A stretch of 64,000 nucleotides of DNA from Filomicrobium insigne (GTDB taxonomy: Bacteria; Pseudomonadota; Alphaproteobacteria; Rhizobiales; Hyphomicrobiaceae), in assembly GCF_900104305.1 (NCBI RefSeq), contig NZ_FNJC01000001.1, positions 186,001 through 250,000 of the forward strand. The letters run 5' to 3'. The notes beneath the pieces are model-generated. The model ran no database searches. It saw nothing but the letters and a program-made list of their open reading frames with translations, and was not told where the DNA came from. The translations under genes and the position numbers were made by a program. This document shows, in pieces, positions 53,882-63,790 of the stretch. Every line of letters starts with the position of its first letter. Positions within the stretch are counted from its first letter, which is position 1.

Positions 53882-54213
53882 CACCTGCCGTCCTTCTCGC
53901 TGGGTTCAGCTTCGGCCTCAAGAGTGGCTGCACCCGACACCAGAACCAACCGGAGCAAGAGTGCGACGGCCAATGCAGTCGCGGAGAAGGCTACGACAAT
54001 TCCCGTGATGACCATGGCTTGTGGCACCGGATCACCTCCCAAACCGGCTGCGGCACCACGCCGGGCAATCACTCCGAACATCAGAAACACGCCGGACCCG
54101 AGAATATTGATCGCTAGGATCTTGCGCAGCGGTTGCGGATTCACGATCAGGCCGAATATCCCCAAGCCTACGAGAGCTGCAGCGCAGAGCCCGAATATCG
54201 TAATCGCGTTCAT
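53881..54213 (-). CDS. mrpC: Mrp antiporter subunit MrpC (NuoK-like)
   Basis: A 110-residue three-span protein of the MrpC/NuoK family: NPQPLRKILAINILGSGVFLMFGV and the distal VPQAMVITGIVVAFSATALAVAL, which carries the family's I-T-x-I-V-V motif. The ATG forms an ATGA overlap with the mrpB stop; another ATG nine bases upstream is possible. Forms part of the membrane arm with MrpA/D. Confidence 0.88.
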   Translation of the reverse strand: MNAITIFGLCAAALVGLGIFGLIVNPQPLRKILAINILGSGVFLMFGVIARRGAAAGLGGDPVPQAMVITGIVVAFSATALAVALLLRLVLVSGAATLEAEAEPSEKDGR

Positions 54214-55151
54214 GATCGCCATTCCTTCTCCGGCGGACCGACCACGTGCATCGCAAGTGTGACGCCGATGGAGACGGTGAGCGTCGCTTCGATGGCAATG
54301 ATGAGAGGCTTGGCGTAGCCCTCTGGATAGGCAAGGAAAGTCCCCGTCAGGAAAATTCCGAGTATGCCGATCGCAAGGAAGACGACCGGCCCCACGATCA
54401 AAGCCAAACGTAACGCATGCGAACTCGTGGGTGGCACCGCAGCGAGCCCAGCGATCATCACAAGGATCCACATCGCAGCAAGAACGGCTCCGCCTTGGAA
54501 AGCTCCGCCGGGCTCATCCGCACCGACCCAAAACATGTAGATGCCGACCATGATGCCGATGGGCGGGACGGTTCGCGCAAGAAAGATAAGAACACTATCG
54601 CGTTGCGGGAACGGCCGAAGGGCAGGCTTGCCTCCCCAGAGGCCGTCCGGCGCAAGCGACCAAACAGCAATCAATGCGAGGACCAGCACGACCTTTTCGA
54701 GCAGCGTATCAAGCGAGCGGTAGACGAACAGTACGCCTGCAACCGGATTGCCGAGGCCGCTTTGTCCAAGGGACTCCATCACGGACGGAGCCAATGATAC
54801 TGGTACCTGTGGCGGAACCAGGACCAATCCGGCAAGGCTGGCGGTGATCAATGTGCAAAAGACGCCTGCGGCGATATTTACAGACGATCTGGACGGGGTA
54901 GGCGCAGCATCAGTTGATCGCAATCTGGCAACGGCGTTGAGCAGCAGCATGCCTGTTACGCCACTACCGATGGCCGCCTCGGTAAGGGCAACATCTACAG
55001 CGGCCAGTCGTACCCAGGCCAGCGACAGGAGCAGGCCATAGACGATGAAGATCACGATAGCGGAAAAGGTGAGCCGCGCGAACGTGCTCCAGGCTCCGAC
55101 GGCGAGGATCAAGCAGACAAGCGTCACGTCAAAGACGGAAGCCATCGTCAT
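54210..55151 (-). CDS. mrpB: Fused MrpA C-terminal (DUF4040) / MrpB subunit
   Basis: A 313-residue protein in two parts. Residues 1-90 resemble the DUF4040/MbhD-like segment normally found in the MrpA C-terminus (SAIVIFIVYGLLLSLAWVRLAAVDVALTEAAIGSG). Residues 190-305 resemble MrpB (GIMVGIYMFWVGADEPGGAFQGGAVLAA). Such fusions replace part of MrpA in operons without full-length MrpA. The ATG overlaps the mrpG stop (ATGA). Confidence 0.8.
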   Translation of the reverse strand: MTMASVFDVTLVCLILAVGAWSTFARLTFSAIVIFIVYGLLLSLAWVRLAAVDVALTEAAIGSGVTGMLLLNAVARLRSTDAAPTPSRSSVNIAAGVFCTLITASLAGLVLVPPQVPVSLAPSVMESLGQSGLGNPVAGVLFVYRSLDTLLEKVVLVLALIAVWSLAPDGLWGGKPALRPFPQRDSVLIFLARTVPPIGIMVGIYMFWVGADEPGGAFQGGAVLAAMWILVMIAGLAAVPPTSSHALRLALIVGPVVFLAIGILGIFLTGTFLAYPEGYAKPLIIAIEATLTVSIGVTLAMHVVGPPEKEWRS

Positions 55152-55441
55152 GCCTCCTGCCCTTCGCGTCGCGTTGATCGGGCGATCAGTTGCGTCACGA
55201 TCGCGCCAGAGAACTGGACCAGCAGCCACACACAGATCAGCTTCAAAGCTCCCATCACGCTTCCGGCTTGAGGCAACAGGCCAAAGACAATGAGTCCCAG
55301 TCCTACGTTGTCGACTTTGGTCAACGCATGCAGCCGCGTCAGCCCATCTGGAAAACGCAAAAACGCCAGCGCGGCGATCACGAAGAAGAAAACGCCTACT
55401 GTGACAGCGGCGATGGTGAAGACATCAAGAATCAGGGTCAT
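55148..55441 (-). CDS. mrpG: Mrp antiporter subunit MrpG
   Basis: A 97-residue three-span MrpG: FFFVIAALAFLRFPDGLTRLHALTKVDNVGLGLIVFG is the family signature. It overlaps mrpF by 17 bases. Confidence 0.88.
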   Translation of the reverse strand: MTLILDVFTIAAVTVGVFFFVIAALAFLRFPDGLTRLHALTKVDNVGLGLIVFGLLPQAGSVMGALKLICVWLLVQFSGAIVTQLIARSTRREGQEA

Positions 55442-55724
55442 CGCCGGCCTCACTCTCGGATACAGATGCTCGGAGTTCTTCGGCCGTCGATACAAAGGCG
55501 ACGGATGCGAATGCGGCCAACAGAGCAAGCAGAAGCGCGACGTCGACGATTGCCGAACTGGCCATTGTCACGGAAAGCAGAAGCAGCACGGCCACGCCAC
55601 CCGATCCGATGAGCTGTGCCGACATCAGACGATCGGCTTCTCCGGCCCCATACAGAATTCGGAACAGCCCCAACGCAACCATCGCAAGAACCACGGTCGC
55701 CGCCAGATAGAGAAATTCATTCAT
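55425..55724 (-). CDS. mrpF: Mrp antiporter subunit MrpF
   Basis: A 99-residue three-span MrpF: LFRILYGAGEADRLMSAQLIGSGGVAVLLL, with the conserved D and R of the family, and SSAIVDVALLLALLAAFASVAF. It overlaps mrpE by eight bases. Confidence 0.88.
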   Translation of the reverse strand: MNEFLYLAATVVLAMVALGLFRILYGAGEADRLMSAQLIGSGGVAVLLLLSVTMASSAIVDVALLLALLAAFASVAFVSTAEELRASVSESEAGDDPDS

Positions 55725-56229
55725 CGCGGTTCACACCTCCCGCAACTTGATGAAAGAGATGCTCTTCGATCGCGAGTTGTTCGGCCACAGGCTGTTCGAC
55801 GTCCAGACAATGAACGAGGACGTCCTCGCCCCGGCCAGGCCCCGAAGGAAGTGTGCCGGGCAACAAGCTCGTCATGGTGAAGAACGCATCACGCTCAGGG
55901 CCACGTGGAAGCTTGGATTTGTACGACACGAAGCCCGGACGCAAAGGCAAGAGCGGATCAAGCGTGCGCCGGGCGACGTCAATTCCTGCGACGATCGATT
56001 GCCGGAGGAAACGCACTCCCAATTTGACTGCTTCGGAAAGACGCCACGCGCGCCGTCGCGGCGGCAGCAGTTTTAGACTTGCGACCGCTGCAATGAGTGA
56101 CGCAATCACGCCAATCAACATGTCGCCCGTTGCTGCTCCGGTGATGATCAGCCAGAGAATGAAGAACAACGCAGCTCGCACACTCCCGCTTCGTAGGGTT
56201 TCACTTAGACCATCGCTCTTGTCTTGCAT
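55717..56229 (-). CDS. mrpE: Mrp antiporter subunit MrpE
   Basis: A 170-residue MrpE: two N-terminal spans (FFILWLIITGAATGDMLIGVIASLIAAV), a basic cytosolic patch, a short span and a soluble C-terminus with DAFFTMTSLLPGTLPSG. First gene of the seven-gene Mrp operon. Its start lies 75 bases after the RND gene on the same strand, so read-through from the RND operon is possible. Confidence 0.87.
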   Translation of the reverse strand: MQDKSDGLSETLRSGSVRAALFFILWLIITGAATGDMLIGVIASLIAAVASLKLLPPRRRAWRLSEAVKLGVRFLRQSIVAGIDVARRTLDPLLPLRPGFVSYKSKLPRGPERDAFFTMTSLLPGTLPSGPGRGEDVLVHCLDVEQPVAEQLAIEEHLFHQVAGGVNRDE

Positions 56230-56304
56230 GACGCTTACTCACACCTCGTGGGCTTCACACGACTTGCAGCAAACTCGGACGTGGCTTCTTTCTCTCGTAT
56301 CTTC

Positions 56305-59300
56305 TCAAACTGGATTTTCAGCGGGACCTGCCCGCGACTCGCGCCAACCGAACCACGTCACGTAGAGTGTCGGCAGGAAAACGAGCGTCAGGATCGTTGC
56401 AACCAAGAGACCGCCCATGATGGCGAACGCCATGGGGCCCCAGAACACTGTCGGTGCGATCGGGATCATGCCGAGAACAGTGGAAACGGCCGTCAGCATA
56501 ATGGGCCGGAAACGGGCGCTGCTGGCATCGATCGCGGCTTGCGTTACGTCTTTGCCTTGGGCCCGCTCGGCATCGATCTGGCCGACCAGTATGACAGCGT
56601 TTTTCGTGATTATGCCCAGCAAAGCGAGAATACCCAGGATCGCAACGAAGCCCATCGGCTTGCCCGACAAGACCAAAGCCGCAACCACGCCGATTAGTCC
56701 GAGCGGTCCGACGCTCAGCACAATGAGCAACTTTTCGAAACTCCGAAGCTGGATCATCAACACCGTCAGCATGATCAACAGCATTGCCGGAATGACAGCA
56801 GCGACGGAGGCCTGTGATTTTGCGCTTTCTTCAACTGTGCCACCAACGTCGATGCTGTAAGATGGAGGAAGCGATGCGGAGAGATCCGCGATCGGCTGTG
56901 CAAGTGCTGCGACTACGGTTTCGGGCAAAACGCCTGGCGTGATATCGGACTGCACCGTGAGTGTGGGCACGCGATCGCGGCGCCAGACAAGAGGATATTC
57001 CTGAGCGTATTCGAAGGTTGCAAACTGACTTAATGGAACTGTGCTGCCGTTGGGCAGCGGCACTTGAAGCGTGCGTAGATTGTTCAATGAGACACGTTGA
57101 TCTTCGGTCGCGCGCACGACGACGTCCACCAGATAGATATTGTCGCGCACCTGGGTGATCGGGATCCCCGAGACGACCGTATTCAGAGTACTGGCGAGGG
57201 ATTCAGAACTTAAGCCCAGAAGACGAGCCTCATCCTGATCGATGCGAATGCGTACTTGTCTGGCTGGCTCCATCCAATCGAAGTTGACGTTGGCCGTCTG
57301 CGGATTCTTCGCAAGAACTTCTGCGAGTTGGAGTGAAACCTCGCGCACTCTGGAGACATCTGGGCCGCTGACCCGGTACTGAATTGGCCAACCGACGGGC
57401 GGCCCCAACTCAAGCGGATAAACCCGGCTTACGACGCTGGGAAAATCGTTTGCGAGAGCCTTTTCTAATTTGTCTCTGAGCCGTTCTCGTGCGGCGACAT
57501 CTTTGGCGACGATCACGGACTGCGCGAAGAAGTCATTCGGTAGCTGCACATTGAGCGGAAGATAAAACCGGATCGCCCCACGGCCCACATATGTACTCCA
57601 GCGCGCGACATCCTCGTCCTTTGCGAGGAGGTCATCAAAGCGCTTGGCAACGTCTTCGCTGGCGTAGATTGAGGCGTTTTGCGGCAAGCTCAGGTCCACC
57701 AGAAGCTCAGGGCGATCGGAGGAGGGGAAGAATTGGCGAGGTATGAGCGGCAAAGCTAAGACCGCGCCGACAAAGAGCGCTGCTGTCGCCGCCAACGTGA
57801 GCCACTTCGCGCGCATAGCTTGCGTGAGAAAACTCCGGTAGGTGCGGAACACAAATCCGGGTTCTTTGTCTTGCTCAGCCTTCGGCGGCTTGAGGATCGC
57901 CACGCCCAACAGCGGAGCAAAAATGACCGCAACGAACCAAGAGGCGATCAGCGCGATCGCAACGACAGCGAAGAGCGAAAACGTGTATTCACCTGCGGAG
58001 CTCGCAGCAAAGCCAACGGGCACAAAACCAGCGATCGTTACCAGCGTTCCAGCCAGCATCGCGAACGCGTAAGTGCGATACGCAAACGCCGCCGCCTCCG
58101 TTTTGGTATCGCCCACTGCCAAACGGCTGAGCGTCGCGTCCGTCGTTGTCATCGCATCGTCGACCAACAACGCAAGGGCTATAATCAGCGCACCGAGCGA
58201 GATGCGCTGCATATCTATGTTGGCGAGGTCCATCACGGAAAACACAATGGTCAACGTCAACGGAATGGCGGTCGCGATCACAAGACCGGGGCGCACGCCA
58301 AGACTGATGAAGCTGACTGCTAGTATGATGGCGACCGCCTGCCAGAGCGAGGTCATGAATTCCGAGATAGCGCTCTCGACCGTCACTGCCTGATCCGCGA
58401 CGAGCTTAGGTTCGATCCCTATCGGCAGATTAGCGGTTATCTCCGCCATGGACTTCTCTATGTTCTTGCCCAACGCAAGAATGTCGCCGCCCTCGCGCAT
58501 CGCAATGGCCAGTCCGATAGCCGGTGTGCCGTTGACGCGAAACAGGGGTTGCGGCGGATCTGAGAAGCCACGGCGCACGCGTGCGATATCGCTCAGTCGG
58601 AGCATCCGCCCACCTATGGCGAAGTTGATATTGCGGACGTCCTCTTCAGTCTCGAAGGACCCGGATACGCGCAGGGAAAGCGCCTCATGGTCTGTTTGTA
58701 TTGTGCCGGCAGGCTGTACGATATTTTGTGCTTGCAGCGCCGCGATCAGAGCCGAACGATCGATCCCCAGGCTCGCCAGATCTCGCATCGAAAATTCGAC
58801 GAAGATCTTCTCATCCTGCGCACCGAGGATCTCTATCTTGGAGACATCCGGCACGTGAAGAAGCCTTGAGCGAACGTCCTCGACGTAGTCGCGCAGTTCC
58901 CGATGTGTGAAGCCGTCCGCTGTGAAGCCGTAAATCGTTCCGAAGGTATCGCCGAAGTCGTCGTTGAAGCCGGGACCAACGATCCCATCGGGCAGTGTAT
59001 GGCGGATGTCTCCGATGCTTTTGCGGACTTCATACCAAATGTCCGGAACTTCATCGGCTGTCGTGCTGCCTTTCAGATTGACGAAAATCGTCGTCACGCC
59101 TGCGCGTGTAAAGCTGCGTAGAAAATCGAGGTTTGGAATTTCCTGAAGTTTTCGCTCCAGACGCTCGGTGACCTGTTTGAGCGTGTCCTCAACACTTGCA
59201 CCGGGCCACGCGGCCTGCACCACCATCGTCTTGATGACGAAGGTCGGATCTTCGCTGCGACCCAGGCGGTGATAGGCCAACAGACCGGCGACGATTGCGA

Positions 59301-59367
59301 CGATCATGAAATACATCGTGAGCGAACGTTGTTTCAGTGCCCACTCTGAAAGATTGAACCCTGTCAT
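56305..59367 (-). CDS. RND efflux transporter, inner-membrane pump
   Basis: A 1020-residue RND pump with 12 spans in two repeats. N-terminal helix, FVIKTMVVQAAWPGASVEDTLKQVTERLERKLQEI and the TM4 proton-relay aspartates (ALALLVDDAMTT) are visible. The usual AcrB-like GAMP element is absent, so it is nearer the HAE1-related family that exports hydrophobic or metal-linked substrates; exact specificity unknown. It overlaps the membrane-fusion gene by four bases. No outer-membrane factor or regulator adjoins it. Confidence 0.9.
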   Translation of the reverse strand: MTGFNLSEWALKQRSLTMYFMIVAIVAGLLAYHRLGRSEDPTFVIKTMVVQAAWPGASVEDTLKQVTERLERKLQEIPNLDFLRSFTRAGVTTIFVNLKGSTTADEVPDIWYEVRKSIGDIRHTLPDGIVGPGFNDDFGDTFGTIYGFTADGFTHRELRDYVEDVRSRLLHVPDVSKIEILGAQDEKIFVEFSMRDLASLGIDRSALIAALQAQNIVQPAGTIQTDHEALSLRVSGSFETEEDVRNINFAIGGRMLRLSDIARVRRGFSDPPQPLFRVNGTPAIGLAIAMREGGDILALGKNIEKSMAEITANLPIGIEPKLVADQAVTVESAISEFMTSLWQAVAIILAVSFISLGVRPGLVIATAIPLTLTIVFSVMDLANIDMQRISLGALIIALALLVDDAMTTTDATLSRLAVGDTKTEAAAFAYRTYAFAMLAGTLVTIAGFVPVGFAASSAGEYTFSLFAVVAIALIASWFVAVIFAPLLGVAILKPPKAEQDKEPGFVFRTYRSFLTQAMRAKWLTLAATAALFVGAVLALPLIPRQFFPSSDRPELLVDLSLPQNASIYASEDVAKRFDDLLAKDEDVARWSTYVGRGAIRFYLPLNVQLPNDFFAQSVIVAKDVAARERLRDKLEKALANDFPSVVSRVYPLELGPPVGWPIQYRVSGPDVSRVREVSLQLAEVLAKNPQTANVNFDWMEPARQVRIRIDQDEARLLGLSSESLASTLNTVVSGIPITQVRDNIYLVDVVVRATEDQRVSLNNLRTLQVPLPNGSTVPLSQFATFEYAQEYPLVWRRDRVPTLTVQSDITPGVLPETVVAALAQPIADLSASLPPSYSIDVGGTVEESAKSQASVAAVIPAMLLIMLTVLMIQLRSFEKLLIVLSVGPLGLIGVVAALVLSGKPMGFVAILGILALLGIITKNAVILVGQIDAERAQGKDVTQAAIDASSARFRPIMLTAVSTVLGMIPIAPTVFWGPMAFAIMGGLLVATILTLVFLPTLYVTWFGWRESRAGPAENPV

Positions 59368-60476
59368 GGCTCCAATCCAGGAACGCGTACCTTTTGACCG
59401 GGATGCAATGCCTGCACCCCGCCCGTGACGACGATGTCACCTGACACCAGCCCGTAGGCGACGGCGACTTGTGACTGGTCATAGCGAAGCACTTCGACAT
59501 TGCGTATCGAAACGGTCTGGCTTTTCGGATCAACAACCCAAACCGCCGGCTGCTGATTGAAACGGGTTAGGGCAGACGCCGGGATCTCGATCATCGATAC
59601 CGCTGCCGTCTGCATCGTGCCCGTCACGGTGGCACCAAGACGCATGGCCTCAGGTGGGCTCGTCAAACCGACCTTCACCTCAAATGTCCGCGTGACTGGA
59701 TCGGCTTGCGGTGCAACCTCGCGCACCCTGCCCACGGCTTTGACGAAAGGGTCTTCCGTCAAGGTGACGGTGATCTCCGGATTGCTTGGCGCGGATCGGA
59801 TCAATTGCGCGGGCACGTTGAAGACCGCGTCACGTCCGTCCTGGCGCGCGAGCCGAACAATCATCTGGCCCGTCTGGACAACTTCCCCCGCTCTTGGGCC
59901 GGTCGCTGTCACAACGCCTGGCGCGTCTGCCTTGAGCTCCGTAAAGCTCAGCATATCTCGTGCTTTCTTGAGTTGGGCGTCGGCCGCCTCAACTTGCGAT
60001 TCCGCCGTCTGCAGTGCTTGCTGCGCTTGATCGTGATTGACGCGTGTGGTCCAGCCTTGCTTGAGGAGCGTATCCTGGCGTTCGAAGGTGTTGCGCGCTT
60101 GGGTCAACTGACCTTGTGCCGCCACTAGGTTGGCCTGGGCCGTTCGCAGAGCATTCGTCTCATTCTGAGGCTCAAGGCGCGCCACGACCTGACCAGGCTT
60201 GACGCGATCCCCTAGGTTCACGTCATTTTTCAGGAGTCTTCCTGAAATACGGAAGCCAAGCGTGACCTCGTCTTCGGCTTCAATGCGTCCCGTGAACGAG
60301 ACGGGCATGCCTGTCTCACGCATCTCAACTGTGACTGTACGAACGGGACGCACTTTTGGGGTCGCGGTTTCGGCTTCCTGGCCGCATCCGGAAAGCAAAA
60401 TGGTCGTAGCTAGGGCAATTAGCCCGCACGAACCCAAGCCAAGTTCTACCTTCCTGCGACGGGCGCAAGCGTTCAT
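59364..60476 (-). CDS. RND membrane-fusion protein (HlyD/AcrA family)
   Basis: A 370-residue periplasmic adaptor anchored as a lipoprotein (LATTILLSGCGQEAE: lipobox with Cys). It has the barrel-sandwich pieces RISGRLLKNDVNLGDRVKPGQVVARL and DAPGVVTATGPRAGEVVQTGQMIV around a coiled-coil hairpin (LRTAQANLVAAQGQLTQARNTFERQDTLL). The ATG follows AAGGGTG and is preferred over an upstream start 10 codons earlier. It links the pump to an outer-membrane channel encoded elsewhere. Confidence 0.9.
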   Translation of the reverse strand: MNACARRRKVELGLGSCGLIALATTILLSGCGQEAETATPKVRPVRTVTVEMRETGMPVSFTGRIEAEDEVTLGFRISGRLLKNDVNLGDRVKPGQVVARLEPQNETNALRTAQANLVAAQGQLTQARNTFERQDTLLKQGWTTRVNHDQAQQALQTAESQVEAADAQLKKARDMLSFTELKADAPGVVTATGPRAGEVVQTGQMIVRLARQDGRDAVFNVPAQLIRSAPSNPEITVTLTEDPFVKAVGRVREVAPQADPVTRTFEVKVGLTSPPEAMRLGATVTGTMQTAAVSMIEIPASALTRFNQQPAVWVVDPKSQTVSIRNVEVLRYDQSQVAVAYGLVSGDIVVTGGVQALHPGQKVRVPGLEP

Positions 60477-60480
60477 CAGG

Positions 60481-60720
60481 TCACCCTTTATTGAAACCCC
60501 GCACACGAAATTCCATCAACGCGTCTTTCCAACTCTCCATTAATACCCCAGAGAGGATGGCTGGAGAAACTTTCGAACCGCACCCGACTTGAAATCCTGC
60601 TTCATGATTAATCGCACCTAGAAACACTTCTAAAATTTCTGCTCTTATTAAATTCGGCGACGCTATCATTGACGCCATGCGGTCAAATTTCATCAACTGT
60701 CGAAACCGTTCTCCAGCCAT
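60481..60720 (-). CDS. Possible small gene upstream of the RND operon
   Basis: A 79-residue open frame on the pump strand, ending four bases before the membrane-fusion ATG; AGAGA lies upstream of its ATG. No motif, signal or membrane segment is visible. It may be a leader or a decayed regulator end; no family is recognised. Confidence 0.3.
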   Translation of the reverse strand: MAGERFRQLMKFDRMASMIASPNLIRAEILEVFLGAINHEAGFQVGCGSKVSPAILSGVLMESWKDALMEFRVRGFNKG

Positions 60721-60847
60721 CAAAATCTCTTGGGTATATTTCTATATTACTACAGTTTTTATTGGTGTTCCGCGCAAAAGGAATACAATTTAATTATGGC
60801 CGCGGATTAGAATAGTGAAGTTTGCCCCCAATCAACGAATCTGAGCG

Positions 60848-61921
60848 ATGAGTTCTAATATTGACCAGCCGTCCGCGGCTCCTTCATCAACAACCCAGCC
60901 TCACTTTGGCGTTGCCACGTGGCTCATCGCAGCGATTTTGATCTTCGCCGCGCTATACTACGCCAACGCGATATTTGCGCCGGTGGTCTGCGCGTTATTT
61001 ATTATCGCGCTGGTATGGCCTCTCCAGAAGCGGCTTCAGGCGACCATGCCGAAGCTTCTCGCGCTCGCAATCGTGCTCCTTGCCACGATTATCGTTTTCC
61101 TCGTTTTTGGGTCTCTCATTTCCTGGGGGGTCGGACGCGTGGGCCGATCGCTGATCGCGGAAGCCGACCGTTTTCAAGCAATTTACGAACAGACCGCCAC
61201 ATGGCTTGAAGGTCACGGGATCATAATTGCCGGCCTATGGGCTAAAAATCTCGATGTCCGATGGCTGATGCGTGTCTTGCAGGGGATCACAACGCACCTC
61301 AATACGACTGTTACCTTTTGGCTTGTCGTACTGATCTACCTGCTTCTCGGCCTGCTTGAAGTTGATGAATTGACGGAAAAGATCCGGCATTTAAAAAATC
61401 AGGAAGCTGCTCGCGTCCTGATAGAAGGCAGCCGTTCCATTGCCGAAAAATTCCGGCATTACATGCTAATCCGAACGGCGATGAGCATCGCGACCGGCGC
61501 TTTTGTCTGGGCTCTGGCAGCCGCGGCTGGCCTTCAGTTCGCGAAGGAGTGGGGCGTCATTGCGTTTGCCCTGAATTTCATACCGTTTATCGGCCCGTTC
61601 ATCGCAACGATGTTTCCAACATTATTTTCACTGGCGCAATTCGAATGGTGGCAGTCTGCGGTCCTCGTATTTATCTGCCTCAACATTATCCAGTTTGTTA
61701 TCGGCAGCTACATCGAACCTCGGGTTGCCGGTCGCGCACTCGCCATCTCGCCTTTCCTTGTCCTGTTCTCTGTCTTCTTCTGGACCTATCTGTGGGGCTT
61801 TTTTGGCGCCTTCATCGGCGTGCCGATTACAATAGCGCTGCTAACGCTATGCGCGCAGCATCCTTCCACCGTCTGGGTATCAGATCTCTTCGGCGCACCG
61901 GTTGAAACTCCCGAAGGCTGA
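60848..61921 (+). CDS. AI-2E family transporter (PerM-like)
   Basis: A 357-residue membrane protein with about eight spans of the AI-2 exporter/PerM superfamily. Family landmarks: FAPVVCALFIIALVWPLQKRL, FIPFIGPFIATMFPTL, FVIGSYIEPRVAGRALAISPFLVLFSVFFWTYLWG and FIGVPITIALL. Members export signals or act as Na+/H+ antiporters; the solute is unknown. It is divergent from the RND operon and lies across a 127-base AT-rich gap. Confidence 0.88.
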   Translation: MSSNIDQPSAAPSSTTQPHFGVATWLIAAILIFAALYYANAIFAPVVCALFIIALVWPLQKRLQATMPKLLALAIVLLATIIVFLVFGSLISWGVGRVGRSLIAEADRFQAIYEQTATWLEGHGIIIAGLWAKNLDVRWLMRVLQGITTHLNTTVTFWLVVLIYLLLGLLEVDELTEKIRHLKNQEAARVLIEGSRSIAEKFRHYMLIRTAMSIATGAFVWALAAAAGLQFAKEWGVIAFALNFIPFIGPFIATMFPTLFSLAQFEWWQSAVLVFICLNIIQFVIGSYIEPRVAGRALAISPFLVLFSVFFWTYLWGFFGAFIGVPITIALLTLCAQHPSTVWVSDLFGAPVETPEG

Positions 61922-61947
61922 GCGCCGCACTCACCGACAAGGCTCGA

Positions 61948-63687
61948 TTAAGTCTTCATCCCCGGAAGTTCCACACGCTCGGGCTTTAGCAGGCTAAGCC
62001 GCCCGGCCATCCCCTTCCCGAAGAGATGGACATAGAAATGGACGGTATTGTTACCCGTCGAAGCCATGACCGGTGAAGGTGCCGATATGATCCGTACACC
62101 ACCACATTCTCCGACCCAATCCATGTGCCGGTGGCCATGCATGGCGACAATCCTGCTCGCCAAAGGTTGGATCTGTCGCACAAACCAAGTGCCATTAATC
62201 AATGCGGTCCCAATTCGCTTCGAGAAATCAGTGACCGGCTCGGGGTACTCCACAATGTGATGGTGCAGGGCGACGATCCAATGCGCATGCGGGAATTGAC
62301 TGGTCACAGCGGCTAGATCGCTTGCCTGTTCGGCGGACATGAAGCCAAGCGCGTTGGTGAACGAGAAATGCGTTTCGGCATTGGAGTTCAGCAGGATAAC
62401 GCCCAAGCCGTCCTCGTCGTCAGGCGGGAGGACCATCGGAAAGACATCCGTCCAAATCCTCGACAGGACTGACGAATGGCGAAGCGCCCCGGAGTTAGCG
62501 AAGTCAGCGATGGACATGGCGTGGGGAGCGAGCGTCGCGGATAACGTTTGGCCAATCCGGCCCGTCGCGGAATCCACCACGTGAACCTTTTCGCCTTGAA
62601 CAGCGGCAATCGCCGATAAGGCTCGTATCTGGCGCAGGCGTAGCCCAGGACTTGTTGGAAGGTCGAGACGCGCCGGATTGGCGCGGTCGACAACGTTGAC
62701 GTCGTGATTGCCTGGAAGCACAAGCGTGCGCGCCTCCAGTTCCGGGTATTGAGACAGTGCCGCGAAAAACTCCGCCCATTCGGCGGAGCGACCAGCGTCG
62801 GTCATGTCACCTGTAATGAGCACATGATCAAGCGGCTCTTGAGAATGGATCTTGGCGAGTTCTTCGAGGATCTGTTCCAGTCTGTCATTGCCGCGCGGCC
62901 CAGACCGTCCGCTTTCGATCCGGAACCCAAATCGTTCCCCAACCACGTGCAAATCCGAGAGATGTGCAACGCGCCATATCCGGCCCTCCTCAGGCATCTC
63001 ATCGAAGGCTGGCAAATCACGGGGTTGGGCCATGACAGCGTCGGCAATTCCCCACGCCAGAGCGCTCACCGCCAAATATGAGCCCAGCACGACGACCGTG
63101 TTGGCAAGTGCCGGGACGAGGAGTCGATGCGGCGAGGTGAGGTCGGCGACGTCTCCGACCCAACGGGAGGATGGCCACGCAAGCATGACAATCCATATAC
63201 CCAGTCCACATAAGACAATTCCAGCACCTGCGGCGGTCGTTGCGCGGAGGCGCGCCCGGCTCTCGGCGTCAGCGTCGCGCATCAACATGTGCTCGACCAA
63301 GTGGCGAAGGCCTTCACGGCAGAGCGCATAGCTAGGCTGAACGACCAAAGAATTCAGTGACCAAAACCCTCGTTCCGCGATCCGAAAAAGAGGCCGCCAG
63401 CCGAGCCAGCCCAGCGCAATGACAAGCACAATCAGAAAAAGCGGCCAGATACCGTCAAGGGGCGTGATGATCTTTCGAGAAAGAAGTGCCACCCATCCGG
63501 AGGCAACGAGTGGGGCAAGGCCTAGCAGCACGCCAGGCACGACAATCAGAAGTAACCAAGCGGCAAGAAGCTTGGGTAAACTGATCTCCGCCAACAGGCT
63601 TCCCGCGATAGCAAAGAGCGAGCGACGCTTTGGACTGGATGCGTCGTCCTCGATATCACCAAGGCGCGGATCGAAGAGTGGGGGCAT
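61948..63687 (-). CDS. Membrane-anchored metallophosphoesterase
   Basis: A 579-residue protein with about five N-terminal spans (residues 24-225) and a C-terminal calcineurin-like phosphoesterase. All metal motifs are present: VAHLSDLHV, LITGDMTDAG, VLPGNHDVN, VALHHHIVE and MHGHRHMDW. Substrate unknown; UDP-sugar-lipid or cyclic-nucleotide hydrolases have this fold. Convergent with the AI-2E gene. Confidence 0.88.
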   Translation of the reverse strand: MPPLFDPRLGDIEDDASSPKRRSLFAIAGSLLAEISLPKLLAAWLLLIVVPGVLLGLAPLVASGWVALLSRKIITPLDGIWPLFLIVLVIALGWLGWRPLFRIAERGFWSLNSLVVQPSYALCREGLRHLVEHMLMRDADAESRARLRATTAAGAGIVLCGLGIWIVMLAWPSSRWVGDVADLTSPHRLLVPALANTVVVLGSYLAVSALAWGIADAVMAQPRDLPAFDEMPEEGRIWRVAHLSDLHVVGERFGFRIESGRSGPRGNDRLEQILEELAKIHSQEPLDHVLITGDMTDAGRSAEWAEFFAALSQYPELEARTLVLPGNHDVNVVDRANPARLDLPTSPGLRLRQIRALSAIAAVQGEKVHVVDSATGRIGQTLSATLAPHAMSIADFANSGALRHSSVLSRIWTDVFPMVLPPDDEDGLGVILLNSNAETHFSFTNALGFMSAEQASDLAAVTSQFPHAHWIVALHHHIVEYPEPVTDFSKRIGTALINGTWFVRQIQPLASRIVAMHGHRHMDWVGECGGVRIISAPSPVMASTGNNTVHFYVHLFGKGMAGRLSLLKPERVELPGMKT

Positions 63688-63790
63688 GAAAAATGAGCTC
63701 CTTTGCTCCCTGGAGCTGCAGGGACCCTATCGTCGGCTCGCGTCTCTTTATTTATCGCAAATGCTGGCAGAAACGTTATTGGGGAGGCGA

